A DNA stretch of 64,000 nucleotides, from contig NZ_CALRWL010000029.1 in assembly GCF_943371865.1 (NCBI RefSeq), forward strand, positions 1-64,000, read 5' to 3'. Source of the stretch: Azorhizobium sp943371865 (lineage in GTDB: Bacteria > Pseudomonadota > Alphaproteobacteria > Rhizobiales > Xanthobacteraceae). Of this stretch, positions 16,899-25,697 are shown piece after piece. The stretch's first letter is position 1; every line of letters begins with the position of its first letter. The notes beneath the pieces were generated by a model, which saw only the letters and a list, made by a program, of their open reading frames with translations, was not told the DNA's origin and made no database searches. A program made the position numbers and the translations under genes.

Positions 16899-18446
16899 TC
16901 ATTCCCACTCGATGGTGCCTGGCGGCTTGCTGGTGACGTCGTAGACCACGCGATTGATGCCGCGTACCTCGTTGATGATGCGGGTGGCCGCGCGGCCGAG
17001 GAAGTCCATCTGGAAGGGGTAGAAATCCGCCGTCATGCCGTCGATGGAGGTCACCGCCCGCAGCGCCAGGACGTGGTCATAGGTGCGGCTGTCGCCCATC
17101 ACACCCACGGTGCGCACCGGCAGCAGCACCGCAAAGGCCTGCCAGATCACGTCATAGAGGCCGGCGGCGCGGATCTCTTCCAGATAGATGGCGTCCGCCT
17201 GGCGCAGGATGTCCAGCTTCTCGGGTGTGATCTCGCCGGGGCAGCGGATGGCCAGGCCCGGACCGGGGAAGGGGTGGCGACCGACGAAGCTCTCCGGCAG
17301 GCCCAGCTCGCGGCCGAGCACGCGCACTTCGTCCTTGAACAGCTCGCGCAGCGGCTCCACTAGCTTCATGTTCATGCGCTCGGGCAGGCCGCCCACATTG
17401 TGGTGGGACTTGATCGTCACCGAGGGGCCGCCGGTGAAGGACACGCTCTCGATCACGTCAGGATAGAGCGTGCCCTGCGCCAGGAAGTCGGCGCCGCCGA
17501 TCTTCTTGGCTTCCGCCTCGAATACCTCAATGAACAGCCGGCCGATGGTCTTGCGCTTGGTCTCCGGGTCGGAAATTCCCGCCAGTTCCTTCAGGAACAG
17601 GTCGGAGGCATCCACGTGGACCAGGGGAATATTGTAGGTGTTGCGGAACAGCGAGACCACCTGCTCGGCCTCGCCCAGGCGCATCAGGCCGTGGTCCACG
17701 AACACGCAGGTCAGCTGGGCGCCGATGGCCTCGTGGATCAGCACCGCCGCCACGGCGGAATCCACGCCGCCGGAGAGGCCGCACAGCACCCGGCCGGAGC
17801 CCACCTGGGCGCGGATCTTGGCGATGGCGTCGTCCTTGAAGGCGCCCATGGTCCAGTCGCCGGTGAGGCCCGCCACCTTGCGCACGAAATTGCGCAGCAG
17901 CGCGGCGCCATCGGGGGTGTGGACCACTTCCGGGTGGAACTGCACGCCGTAGAATTTGCGGCTCTCGTCGGCAATGGCGGCAAAGGGGGCGTTCTCGGAG
18001 GTGGCGACCACTTCGAAGCCGTCCGGCAGCGCGGTGACGCGATCGCCGTGGCTCATCCACACCAGATAGCGCTGGCCTTCCACCCACACGCCCTCGAACA
18101 GGGGAATGGGCTTGGTGATCTGGATTTCCGCCCGGCCGAATTCGCGGTGATGCCCGGCTTCCACCGCGCCGCCCAATTGGGCCGCCATGGCCTGCTCGCC
18201 ATAGCAGATGCCCAGAACGGGCACATCGGCCTCGAACACCCCTTGCGGGGCGCGGGGGCTCTCGCCTTCGATCACCGAGGCGGGGCCGCCGGACAGGATG
18301 ATGGCCTTGGGCTTGATGCGCGCCATGGCCTCGGCGGCCTTCTGGAACGGCACCACCTCGGAATACACACCTTCCTCGCGGACGCGGCGGGCGATGAGCT
18401 GGGTCACCTGGCTGCCGAAGTCGATGATGAGAACGGTATCGTGCAT
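16899..18446 (-). CDS. guaA: GMP synthase (glutamine-hydrolysing)
   Basis: Converts XMP to GMP with ATP and glutamine, last step of de novo guanine nucleotide synthesis. The 515-residue protein has the class I amidotransferase domain (nucleophile Cys near 80 in LGICYGEQAMA, His/Glu in FHPEVVHTP), the ATP pyrophosphatase P-loop CGLSGGVDSAVAAVLIHEA near 225, and the dimerisation domain ending in the invariant PPGTIEWE. The start at 18446 (MHDTVLIIDFGSQVTQLIAR) matches family N-termini; the open extension to 18500 is not conserved-looking. The 173-bp gap downstream to the LysR stop holds a 7-bp stem at about 16845-16870 without a T run. Confidence 0.96.
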   Translation of the reverse strand: MHDTVLIIDFGSQVTQLIARRVREEGVYSEVVPFQKAAEAMARIKPKAIILSGGPASVIEGESPRAPQGVFEADVPVLGICYGEQAMAAQLGGAVEAGHHREFGRAEIQITKPIPLFEGVWVEGQRYLVWMSHGDRVTALPDGFEVVATSENAPFAAIADESRKFYGVQFHPEVVHTPDGAALLRNFVRKVAGLTGDWTMGAFKDDAIAKIRAQVGSGRVLCGLSGGVDSAVAAVLIHEAIGAQLTCVFVDHGLMRLGEAEQVVSLFRNTYNIPLVHVDASDLFLKELAGISDPETKRKTIGRLFIEVFEAEAKKIGGADFLAQGTLYPDVIESVSFTGGPSVTIKSHHNVGGLPERMNMKLVEPLRELFKDEVRVLGRELGLPESFVGRHPFPGPGLAIRCPGEITPEKLDILRQADAIYLEEIRAAGLYDVIWQAFAVLLPVRTVGVMGDSRTYDHVLALRAVTSIDGMTADFYPFQMDFLGRAATRIINEVRGINRVVYDVTSKPPGTIEWE

Positions 18447-18557
18447 GAGCGGGCAGCCTTTGGGCGAGGGGCAAGGATTTGCGCCCTCCTTTAGCGGCAA
18501 AGCCGCCGATGAGAAAGCGCCTTGCGGTGCGGGGCACGCCCGCGTGCGGCGCCGGGC

Positions 18558-19334
18558 TCAGCCGGCGCGGGGCAAGGGGAACAGGAACGGCGTTCCCGTC
18601 TCCACCAGGGTCTTGAGCCGCGAGAGCGATTCCGGCCAGCCGGAGGTGACGGCGCGGCTGGTGGCGGTATCGCCGCCGAAATCGTCATGGGTGAGGGTCA
18701 GCTTGGTGCCGCTCGGCGCCGGGCTCAGCTCCCAGGTGACGCGCGAGGGCGCATCGCTGGCGACATCCGGCGACCAGCGGGCGCTGAAGCTGTGGACGAG
18801 GCGGGTCGGCGGCACCAGCTCGATGATCTCGCCGACGATCATCTCTCGCCCTTCAACGAAGAAGGTGATGGCGCCGCCCACGCGCCAGTCGGTGGTGGAG
18901 GTCATGTTGAAATGCTGCCAGAGCGGCGTCTGGCGATCGTCGGTGAGGATGGCCCACACCGCGTCCGGTTCGGCGCGCAGGAAATGCTCGTAGACGTACT
19001 TCGGGCCGCTGGTGGACATGATCTTCGCCCCCTGTTCGATGGCGTCGGAAAGGTCGCTCAGGGTCCGCGCGAAGGGGGCGGCATAACGGGAGATCCAGCG
19101 ATCGGCGACCTGCTGGAGCGGCACCGGGTTGAGATAGTGCAGCTTCTCCCGCCCCACCTTGCGCGTGACGATGAGATGGGCGCGTTCCAGGACCCCGAGG
19201 TGTTTCATCACACCGAACCGCGTCAGCGGCTGGTGGCGTCCCAGTTCGGTGAGCGTCTGGCCGTCGGTCTGGCGAAGACGGTCGAGCAGCGCGCGCCGGA
19301 TGGGATGGGCAAGAGCATCGAAGACCGCATCCAT
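18558..19334 (-). CDS. ArsR-type HTH fused to SRPBCC (AHSA1-like) domain
   Basis: 258 residues in two domains. Residues 1-90 form an ArsR winged helix: MDAVFDALAHPIRRALLDRL, LTRFGVMKHLGVLERAHLI, KVGREKLHYLNPVPLQQVAD. From about residue 110 there is an SRPBCC fold of the activator of Hsp90 ATPase type: VYEHFLRAEPDAVWAILTDD, WRVGGAITFFVEGREMIVGE, RVTWELSPAPSGTKLTLTHD. Many genomes carry these as two adjacent genes; here they are one frame. The ATG at 19334 matches ArsR N-termini; an in-frame GTG at 19379 is an alternative. No metal-binding cysteine motif is seen in the HTH, so it probably senses an organic ligand in the SRPBCC cavity or acts by another route. Confidence 0.85.
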   Translation of the reverse strand: MDAVFDALAHPIRRALLDRLRQTDGQTLTELGRHQPLTRFGVMKHLGVLERAHLIVTRKVGREKLHYLNPVPLQQVADRWISRYAAPFARTLSDLSDAIEQGAKIMSTSGPKYVYEHFLRAEPDAVWAILTDDRQTPLWQHFNMTSTTDWRVGGAITFFVEGREMIVGEIIELVPPTRLVHSFSARWSPDVASDAPSRVTWELSPAPSGTKLTLTHDDFGGDTATSRAVTSGWPESLSRLKTLVETGTPFLFPLPRAG

Positions 19335-19419
19335 GCCGCCAGGATAGGTGCTGTTTTCGTCACGTGTCAATATGGTCACGTTTCTGCGTAGCCTGACGGG
19401 CGCGGCAGTGCAGGGGGCC

Positions 19420-20721
19420 TCAGCCCGCCCGCTTCAGCACGCTGATGAAGAAGCCGTCGGTGCCGGTGCGGCGGGGGGTGAGCATCAGCCCTTCCGGCAG
19501 GTCGAGCGCCGCCGTGCGCAGGGCAAGACCGCGGCTGCCCAGGGCCAGGACGGTCTCGGTGGACGGGATCACCGCAAAATCGGGACGCTTGGTCAGCAAG
19601 GCGCGGATCTGCGCGCCATTCTCTGCGTCCAGCAGCGAGCAGGTGACATAGGTCAGGCGACCGCCGGGGCGCACGTAGCGGGCGGCGCGTTCCAGAATGG
19701 CGGCCTGCTCGGCGGTGCGCTCGGCCAATGCGCCGGGACGGACACGCCATTTGGCGTCGGGATTGCGCCGCCAGGTGCCGGTGCCGGTGCAGGGGGCGTC
19801 CACCAGCACCAGATCCATATGGTCTTCCAGGTCCGCCAGCACGTCCATGGGGCCGCGGGGGGCGCGGATCTGCACATTGCGCACCCCGGCGCGCTGGAGG
19901 CGCTCATGGATCGGCTTCAGCCGGCGCACATCGCTGTCGTGCGCATAGAGCTGGCCCTTGTTGTCCATCAGGGCTGCCAGTTCCAAGGTCTTGCCGCCGG
20001 CACCGGCGCACAGGTCCAGTACCTGCGAGCCGGGAATGGGGGCGGCGAGGATGGCGGCGATCTGCGAACCTTCGTCCTGCACCTCGATGTCGCCCTTGGC
20101 GAAGGCGGGCTCGGAGGTCAAAGGAGGCTGCTTGCCGTCCGCATCCAGTTGGATGCGCAGCGCCAGAGGCGACCATTGGCCGGGCTCCGGGGAGAGATGG
20201 GCGAGATCCGCCAGCACGTCCTCGGGCTTGGCCTTGAGGGTGTTGACGCGCATGTCCAAAGGCGCGCGGGCGGCCAGCGCCCGGGCTTCGTCCACGCGAT
20301 CCTCGCCGAACACCGCTTTCAGTTCGCCGTCCAGCCACTGGGGATAGTCCCCGCGAACCCAGGGGGCGGCGCCCTCCAGCGAGGGGCTTTCCAGGCGGGT
20401 GCGCTCATCTGCGGTGAGCGGGGCGGGTGCGAAGCGGCCACCGTCGCAGAGGCGTTCGATGGCAGCGAGATCCAGACCGCGCACGGTGGCCAGCATGCCC
20501 AGCACCAAAGCGCGGGGCTCTTCCGAGCCCATCACATAAGCGCTGGAGGCGCGGCGGCGCAGGGTGTCGAACACGATCCCCGACAGAGCGGCACGGTCAC
20601 CAGAGCCGGCGAAGCGATGGGCCAGCCCCCAATCCTTGATCGCATCCCCCGCCGGTCGGCGGCGGGTGATGAGATCGGCGAGGATGTCGATGGCGGCGGA
20701 CAGGCGGGCGGAAGGGGTCAC
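19420..20721 (-). CDS. rsmB: RsmB-family 16S rRNA m5C methyltransferase
   Basis: 433 residues. It has an NusB-like helical N-terminal part followed by the Nop2/Sun catalytic domain with VLDLCAGAGGKTLELAALMD (SAM binding), VDAPCTGTGTWRRNPDAKWR (catalytic Cys in motif IV) and LTYVTCSLLDAENGAQ (second Cys, motif VI). Expected role is m5C967 formation in 16S rRNA; assignment to RsmB instead of another NSUN-type enzyme rests on family resemblance. It starts with GTG at 20721, whose last bases overlap the TGA of the nucleosidase gene (GTGA), suggesting translational coupling. Confidence 0.86.
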   Translation of the reverse strand: MTPSARLSAAIDILADLITRRRPAGDAIKDWGLAHRFAGSGDRAALSGIVFDTLRRRASSAYVMGSEEPRALVLGMLATVRGLDLAAIERLCDGGRFAPAPLTADERTRLESPSLEGAAPWVRGDYPQWLDGELKAVFGEDRVDEARALAARAPLDMRVNTLKAKPEDVLADLAHLSPEPGQWSPLALRIQLDADGKQPPLTSEPAFAKGDIEVQDEGSQIAAILAAPIPGSQVLDLCAGAGGKTLELAALMDNKGQLYAHDSDVRRLKPIHERLQRAGVRNVQIRAPRGPMDVLADLEDHMDLVLVDAPCTGTGTWRRNPDAKWRVRPGALAERTAEQAAILERAARYVRPGGRLTYVTCSLLDAENGAQIRALLTKRPDFAVIPSTETVLALGSRGLALRTAALDLPEGLMLTPRRTGTDGFFISVLKRAG

Positions 20722-21389
20722 GCGGTATTCCGGGTCGGGAGGGTCAGGGTGCCGGCGCGCAGCTGATCGCTGAAGTGGTCAAGGGCGGTGCCGAGCTTCT
20801 CATCGATGATGTGCAGGTATTCCGTCCAATCCTCAAGCCGCGCAAGCTCGGATTTTCCGTCGCTGATCCCGCGCAGGCCCAGGGTGGGCACATCGAAGCG
20901 GGCAGCGGCGCGCAGCACCGCATAGGTTTCCATGTCCACCATGTCGGCATCGATGGCGTCATAGGCCGCCCCGGAGATGATGGCCCCGCCCGTGGACAGC
21001 GAGGCTGAGGCGAGGCCCGGGATCTGCGGTTCAATCGGGATGATGGCCGGCGCGTCCAGGAAGGGGGTCCGGCCTTTTTCGAAACCGAGCGCGGAGGCGT
21101 CCATGTCGCGATAGGCGACGCTCGCCACCTGATAGAGGCCTGCATGGTCCAGGCTGCGGGAGCCTGCCGACCCCAGGGTAAAAACCAGGTCCGGCAGGTC
21201 GTTCTTGGCGGCGAGGTGGGTCAGGGCGATCCCGGTGCCCGCGGCGGCTTCCACGGGGCCGACACCGGTGATGAGCGGCGTGATGCGCGCCGACAGATGC
21301 GGCCCGAACTCAAACGTGGTCGCCATCGCGAACAGGATCTTCACGCCTGCGATGGTGGCGACATGACGGGCCGGATTGTCCATGGGCAT
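20718..21389 (-). CDS. 5'-methylthioadenosine/S-adenosylhomocysteine nucleosidase-like protein
   Basis: 223-residue member of the PNP/UDP nucleoside phosphorylase superfamily. Visible motifs are LITGVGPVEAAAGTGIAL near the substrate site, FTLGSAGSRSLDHAGLYQVA, the active-site glutamate in DMVDMETYAVLRAAARFDVP and the Asp in LRGISDGKS. It should cleave adenine from methylthioadenosine or S-adenosylhomocysteine, recycling the by-product of SAM-dependent enzymes such as the overlapping downstream methyltransferase. An AAGGAGA ribosome site lies 2 bp before the first ATG (21389) and 8 bp before the second (21383); the second may be used. Confidence 0.85.
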   Translation of the reverse strand: MPMDNPARHVATIAGVKILFAMATTFEFGPHLSARITPLITGVGPVEAAAGTGIALTHLAAKNDLPDLVFTLGSAGSRSLDHAGLYQVASVAYRDMDASALGFEKGRTPFLDAPAIIPIEPQIPGLASASLSTGGAIISGAAYDAIDADMVDMETYAVLRAAARFDVPTLGLRGISDGKSELARLEDWTEYLHIIDEKLGTALDHFSDQLRAGTLTLPTRNTA

Positions 21390-21482
21390 GCTCTCCTTTG
21401 CCGCCTGTGGTCGTCCGACGGTGCCCGCCTGTCAATGCGGGCCTCAGATCCCGTTCCGGTCAGGGCTGACCGTGTCCAGTGG

Positions 21483-21902
21483 TTAGATGTTCAGCAGGAT
21501 GGATACGGCAAACAACACCCACATCACCAGCAGCGCCACCATCCCCACGACGTGAGCAGGAAAGCGCAGGCGGATGTCGTTGGAGGTGCAGTGGACGTAA
21601 GCATGAATGACCCGCGAGAGCACGAACACCCACGCCAGCACCACAAATACGATGTCGGCCTTGCGGGTGAACAGCGCCAGCGCGGTGAGCACATAGAACA
21701 GCACCGGCAGTTCGAACTGGTTGCGGAAATTGTTTGCCACCTGCCGGGCATGAGGCGGGAAGACCGTGTCGTCGGAGACCGCCTCGCGCCCCACAGTTTT
21801 TTCGCGCACGGCGCGGCCACGCACAGCGCCCAAGGCGAACAGCACCGCGAAGGTGAGTGCCACCTGCGCGAACAGTGGGAGCAGGATCATCTGGATGGAC
21901 AT
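21483..21902 (-). CDS. MAPEG family membrane protein
   Basis: 139 residues with four membrane segments. The MAPEG signature is seen in HARQVANNFRNQFELPVLFY (about residues 50-70), followed by ALFTRKADIVFVVLAWVFVL and SRVIHAYVHCTSNDIRLRF. Prokaryotic MAPEG proteins resemble microsomal glutathione S-transferase and FLAP; bacterial functions are mostly unknown. The ATG at 21902 is selected, since the extension to 21962 is charged and not conserved-looking. It diverges from the gene at 21990. Confidence 0.88.
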   Translation of the reverse strand: MSIQMILLPLFAQVALTFAVLFALGAVRGRAVREKTVGREAVSDDTVFPPHARQVANNFRNQFELPVLFYVLTALALFTRKADIVFVVLAWVFVLSRVIHAYVHCTSNDIRLRFPAHVVGMVALLVMWVLFAVSILLNI

Positions 21903-21989
21903 GAAAAGCCTCTGACGTAAGCGTTGCCATGGAGGAACCCTGGGGAGGCGGGGACGTTCCATGCTCGATCGAATTCAGGAAGTATCATC

Positions 21990-22685
21990 ATGCCCCAAGG
22001 TGACATCGAGCCGCAGATCCAGAGCGGGCGTGCTCCGCGCCCCTTCTTCACCCGCGTCTCGCAGACGGTATCCAAGGCCGCCGGCAAGCCGGTGACATTC
22101 ATCGGCGCTGTGTTGGTGATCCTTATCTGGGGCAGCACGGGCCCGCTGTTTCAGTACAATGACACCTGGCAGCTGATCATCAACACCTCCACCACCATCA
22201 TCACCTTCCTGATGGTGTTCCTGATCCAGAACAGCCAGAACCGCGATACGGCCGCACTCCAGATCAAGCTCGACGAATTGATCGCCCGCACCGATGGACC
22301 CCGCAAGGCCTTGCTGGATCTCGAGGATCTCGACGAGAAGACGCTGGACCGGCTGCGCGCCGAATATGCCCGGCTGGCGGACAAGGCGCGCGGGGAAGCT
22401 GACGAGGGGGCCGAGGTCGAACCGCTGGGGCGGTCCATTCAGGACATTTGCGCCGAGACGGCGGACGGCGCCGTGATGCGCGATACCGTGGAGGTGAAGG
22501 TGGTGTCGAAGGCCACCGGCGAGACCTCCGCCATGGCGGAAGCAACGGCGAGCGCCGAGGCGGCTGCCGCCGCAGAGGAGACGTTGGCCGGTGGGCACAC
22601 CCGAGTTCTGAAGCGGGCTAAGTCTGCCGGGACGGTAGACACGCTGTCCCCTGCGCCCAAGCGCGCGCCGCGCTCGCGCGGTTGA
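21990..22685 (+). CDS. Low affinity iron permease family protein with Ala/Glu-rich C-terminal tail
   Basis: 231 residues. The first 110 match the low-affinity iron permease family: KPVTFIGAVLVILIWGSTGP and WQLIINTSTTIITFLMVFLI form two membrane helices, followed by IQNSQNRDTAALQIKLDELI. The remaining 120 residues are a hydrophilic extension with a charged helix and an Ala/Glu-rich low-complexity run ending in a basic tail. Bacterial members are not proven iron transporters. The ATG at 21990 has AGGAAG 8 bp upstream and the longer frame to 21924 is ignored. Confidence 0.85.
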   Translation: MPQGDIEPQIQSGRAPRPFFTRVSQTVSKAAGKPVTFIGAVLVILIWGSTGPLFQYNDTWQLIINTSTTIITFLMVFLIQNSQNRDTAALQIKLDELIARTDGPRKALLDLEDLDEKTLDRLRAEYARLADKARGEADEGAEVEPLGRSIQDICAETADGAVMRDTVEVKVVSKATGETSAMAEATASAEAAAAAEETLAGGHTRVLKRAKSAGTVDTLSPAPKRAPRSRG

Positions 22686-22805
22686 GGGCTGCCGCAGCGG
22701 CCATGGCGGCCGCAGCGGGCGAATTCCCTCACGGGCGCTCTGGTGCCACATGCGGCGGCAGTATAGTCAGCAGGCCAACCGCTTTCCCCATCCGGAGCTT
22801 GCCGC

Positions 22806-23336
22806 ATGCCGCTGTATTCCATTGATGGCGTCGAACCCGAACTTCCCGCTTCCGGCCGCTATTGGATTGCGCCGAACGCCACCGTCATCGGTCGGGTGAA
22901 GATCGAGGAGGGGGCGAGCATCTGGTTCGGCTCGGTGGTGCGGGGGGACAATGAGCCCATCGTCATCGGCGCCGGCACCAATATCCAGGAAAACTGCGTC
23001 CTGCACACGGATCCGGGGTTCCCCATCCTCCTGGGGGCGGGCGTAACTGTCGGCCACATGGCCATGCTGCATGGCTGTGTGGTGGGCGAGAACAGCCTGG
23101 TGGGCATGGGCGCGACTTTGCTGAATGGCGCCAAGATCGGCGCCAATTCTCTGGTGGGCAGCAATGCCTTGGTGACCGAGGGCAAGGAATTCGGGGAAGA
23201 GTCGCTGATCGTGGGCGCCCCGGCCAAGGTCATCCGCACCCTCGATGCGGCGATGATTGCCCGTCTGCGCAAGACCGCCGAGCATTATCAGCACAATTGG
23301 CAGCGCTTTGCGGCTGGGCTCAAGCGCATCGATTGA
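22806..23336 (+). CDS. Gamma carbonic anhydrase-like hexapeptide protein
   Basis: 176 residues folding as a left-handed beta helix, with hexapeptide repeats from NATVIGRVKIEEGASIWFGS to GANSLVGSNALVTEGKEF. The three zinc-binding histidines of the gamma class can be placed in VLHTDPG and VGHMAMLHG. The VVRGDNEPIVIGAGTNIQEN segment is the family signature. Whether it hydrates CO2 cannot be told from sequence; many YrdA/PaaY-type homologues have weak or redox-sensitive activity. The terminal helix IARLRKTAEHYQHNWQRFA is conserved in the family. Confidence 0.92.
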   Translation: MPLYSIDGVEPELPASGRYWIAPNATVIGRVKIEEGASIWFGSVVRGDNEPIVIGAGTNIQENCVLHTDPGFPILLGAGVTVGHMAMLHGCVVGENSLVGMGATLLNGAKIGANSLVGSNALVTEGKEFGEESLIVGAPAKVIRTLDAAMIARLRKTAEHYQHNWQRFAAGLKRID

Positions 23337-23388
23337 CCGGTGAACAACCCTGGGGGGAGGGGATTTCCGGGCGAGAAGGCGCGCCGTC

Positions 23389-24027
23389 TCAGCGCCCGCC
23401 GCCCACCACCGGCGGCGAGCGGGTTTCGCCCAGGGAGACCCATTGGCCGGGATCGGCCTGGGATTGGCGTTTGACGAAACGGTAGCCGGTCTCGCGCCAG
23501 CGCACGATCTCGGGCGCCTGATTATCGAGGATCAGGTCGCCGCGGTCGCTCACCACGGTGAGCACCGCGTGCCCGTCGCCGTCCCGGTCGCGGACCACGG
23601 TAATCAGCAGCACCGAGGCAGGCCAGCCAAGGTTCATGAGAACCCGGCGCTTCTCCAGGACATAGTCCTCGCAATCGCCTTTGCCGTCATCCGGATAGGC
23701 CCAGCGCTCGGTGACGCCGTAATGCTCCAGGTCGGTGACCGGCTCGACTGTGTCGTTGACGGAGCGATTGACCTTCTTCAGTTCCGCCAGCTTGGGCTCG
23801 TCGAGGACCATCTCCCCAACCAGCGGGCCTGAGGGCGCGCACTCATTGCCATGACTGCCGCAGAACTCCACGAAGCCGATGGGCGCGCTGGTGTTGGCGA
23901 GGGCATCAAGCCGTTCCGGCGTGGCGGGCGGCAGGCTGGCATACCGCACCGACCCTGCGGCAGCCATCTGCGTGCCCCACAGGAGCAGTCCGATCATCAG
24001 CAGGGTGCGCGCGGGAAACAAGGGCAT
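23389..24027 (-). CDS. Transglutaminase-like cysteine peptidase (BTLCP)
   Basis: 212 residues with an N-terminal signal peptide (hydrophobic residues 8-22, cut near MAAAG). The bacterial transglutaminase-like cysteine proteinase family shows the catalytic Cys in DGKGDCEDYVLEKRRVL (near 118), the His in DGHAVLTVVSDRGDLILDNQ with the Asp following it, and the N-terminal IGFVEFCGSHGNECAPSGP with paired cysteines. In gammaproteobacteria related LapG proteins cleave surface adhesins; most alphaproteobacterial BTLCPs have no assigned substrate. It diverges from the rhomboid gene. Confidence 0.9.
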   Translation of the reverse strand: MPLFPARTLLMIGLLLWGTQMAAAGSVRYASLPPATPERLDALANTSAPIGFVEFCGSHGNECAPSGPLVGEMVLDEPKLAELKKVNRSVNDTVEPVTDLEHYGVTERWAYPDDGKGDCEDYVLEKRRVLMNLGWPASVLLITVVRDRDGDGHAVLTVVSDRGDLILDNQAPEIVRWRETGYRFVKRQSQADPGQWVSLGETRSPPVVGGGR

Positions 24028-24177
24028 GACAGGGCGTTCGCCTTGCGGTTAACGAATTGATAATGCCTCAGATGCGCCACATGTGCGCCATCAACCCTTT
24101 CTTAACCTTAATGGCGGTTCCACCCCCGTAGAAGTGCCCTTGGGACGCCGCGGCATCACATTTCATCTCGGTGCGGT

Positions 24178-25017
24178 GTGGTCACGTTCGCGGGCGTGAG
24201 GGGTGCAAGCACAGGCTTTCCGCTTGCCCGCCGCCGCCCGGGCGCCTATGTGCGGGAGGTGCTCGACCTTACCGATCATCACCGGCCCGCCCCGCGCCAG
24301 CCGGTCTTCAACGTCCCGACCATCGTCACCGTGCTGTCGCTCGCGATGCTGGTGATCCATGTGTTGCGCACCTATGTGCTCAGCGACGACATGGACATTG
24401 AGGTCCTGGGGCTGTTTTCCTTCATCCCTGGCCGCTACGATCCCGCTGCGGAATTCCATCTGCCCGGCGGGCTGGGCGCTGAACTGTGGACCTTCGTCTC
24501 CTACGCCTTCCTGCATGCCACCTGGATGCATCTGGGCATCAATCTGGTGTGGATGCTGGCGTTTGCCACCCCGGTGGCGCGGCGCTTCGGCCCCGCGCGT
24601 TTCCTGGCCTTTTTCGCCGTGACCGCTGCCGCCGGCGCCGCCGCGCATCTGGTGACTCATCCGGATGCCATGGTGCCGATGATCGGGGCCTCCGCCGTGA
24701 TCTCCGGCTTCATGGCCGCGGCGGTGCGCTTTGCCTTCGCGCCGGGCGCGTCATTGAGCGGCCGGAGCCTCGGCAATGCGGATCGCATGCCGGCCCAAAG
24801 CCTGCTGGAAGCCTTCCGCGATGTGCGGGTGATCGCCTTCGTAGGCGTGTGGATCGGCGTCAATCTGCTGTTCGGCATCGGTGTCTCGATGCCCGGTGCG
24901 GAAGATGCGGACGTGGCGTGGCAGGCCCATATGGGCGGCTTCTTCGCCGGATTGCTGCTGTTTGCGCTGTTTGACCCGGTGCCGCGCCGGGTGCGCAAGG
25001 CGAAAACCACAGCCTGA
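24178..25017 (+). CDS. Rhomboid family intramembrane serine protease
   Basis: 279 residues with about seven membrane segments. The catalytic serine lies in IGASAVISGFM (S near residue 172) and the catalytic histidine in QAHMGGFFAGLLLF (H near 251). The L1 loop region HATWMHLGINLVWML with its HxxxN motif is typical. It would cut membrane proteins inside the bilayer. The frame opens with GTG at 24178 without a strong ribosome site; in-frame GTGs at 24196 and 24250 are alternatives, so the N-terminus is uncertain. A loop of about 40 residues between the serine helix and the next helix is longer than in GlpG. Confidence 0.87.
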   Translation: MVTFAGVRGASTGFPLARRRPGAYVREVLDLTDHHRPAPRQPVFNVPTIVTVLSLAMLVIHVLRTYVLSDDMDIEVLGLFSFIPGRYDPAAEFHLPGGLGAELWTFVSYAFLHATWMHLGINLVWMLAFATPVARRFGPARFLAFFAVTAAAGAAAHLVTHPDAMVPMIGASAVISGFMAAAVRFAFAPGASLSGRSLGNADRMPAQSLLEAFRDVRVIAFVGVWIGVNLLFGIGVSMPGAEDADVAWQAHMGGFFAGLLLFALFDPVPRRVRKAKTTA

Positions 25018-25164
25018 GTGCCTTTGCGGCATTGCGGGGTTGCGGAGCGAGCGTGCGGGGTGGATCATCCCCCCTGCACGGATGCGCAATCCGGTCGTCC
25101 AAGAGCAAAACCAAACACCACGACCGGCAGGAGGCCAGCGCACCGTGGGAGCGGAGGACGAAAC

Positions 25165-25596
25165 ATGACAGTCAGCGCCATCCTGCAGGGCAAGAGTAAG
25201 ACGCTCATCACCATCTCGCCCGATGTCAGCTTGACCGAGGCGGTCAAGAGCCTTGCGGAGCATCGCATCGGTGCCATCGTGGCCGTCGACCCCCTTGGGA
25301 GAGTCGCGGGCATCATTTCCGAGCGCGACGTGGTGCGCATCCTGGGCGAAAAAGGGCCGGCGGTGCTCACTGAACCGGTGTCGTCGGTGATGACGCGGAC
25401 CGTGGTCACCTGCACCAGCGACGAGACCATTCCCAGCGTCATGGAGCGCATGACGCGCGGTCGGTTCCGCCATGTGCCGGTGGTGGATGGCGATCGAATG
25501 CTGGGGATCATCTCCATCGGCGACGTGGTGAAGTTCCGCGTGGAGGAGATGGAGCGCGAAAGCGCCGCCCTGCGCGACTACATCATGACGGCCTGA
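25165..25596 (+). CDS. CBS domain-containing protein
   Basis: 143 residues consisting of two CBS motifs and a short C-terminal helix. CBS1 covers about residues 9-65 (LITISPDVSLTEAVKSLAEH, then RVAGIISERDVVRI) and CBS2 about 75-128 (VVTCTSDETIPSVMERM, RHVPVVDGDRMLGIISIGDV). Such stand-alone pairs bind adenine nucleotides and act as energy-state sensors on unknown partners. A GGAGG site precedes the ATG at 25165 and a strong terminator follows. The frame upstream of 25165 has no coding character. Confidence 0.93.
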   Translation: MTVSAILQGKSKTLITISPDVSLTEAVKSLAEHRIGAIVAVDPLGRVAGIISERDVVRILGEKGPAVLTEPVSSVMTRTVVTCTSDETIPSVMERMTRGRFRHVPVVDGDRMLGIISIGDVVKFRVEEMERESAALRDYIMTA

Positions 25597-25625
25597 AGCG
25601 AGGTTTTGTCGAAGGGTGTGACGAC

Positions 25626-25651
25626 GGCGGGCGCGGGGCGCCCGCCTTTTT
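25626..25651 (+). terminator. Rho-independent terminator after CBS gene
   Basis: Perfect 8-bp GC stem (25626-25633 with 25639-25646), 5-nt loop, immediately followed by five T residues (25647-25651). It lies between the convergent CBS and patatin genes and is oriented for the CBS transcript. Confidence 0.88.
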
Positions 25652-25697
25652 CATGGGTGCTTTCCGGCGCGGGGCGTGCGCGCGGTGCCGTTTGCTC

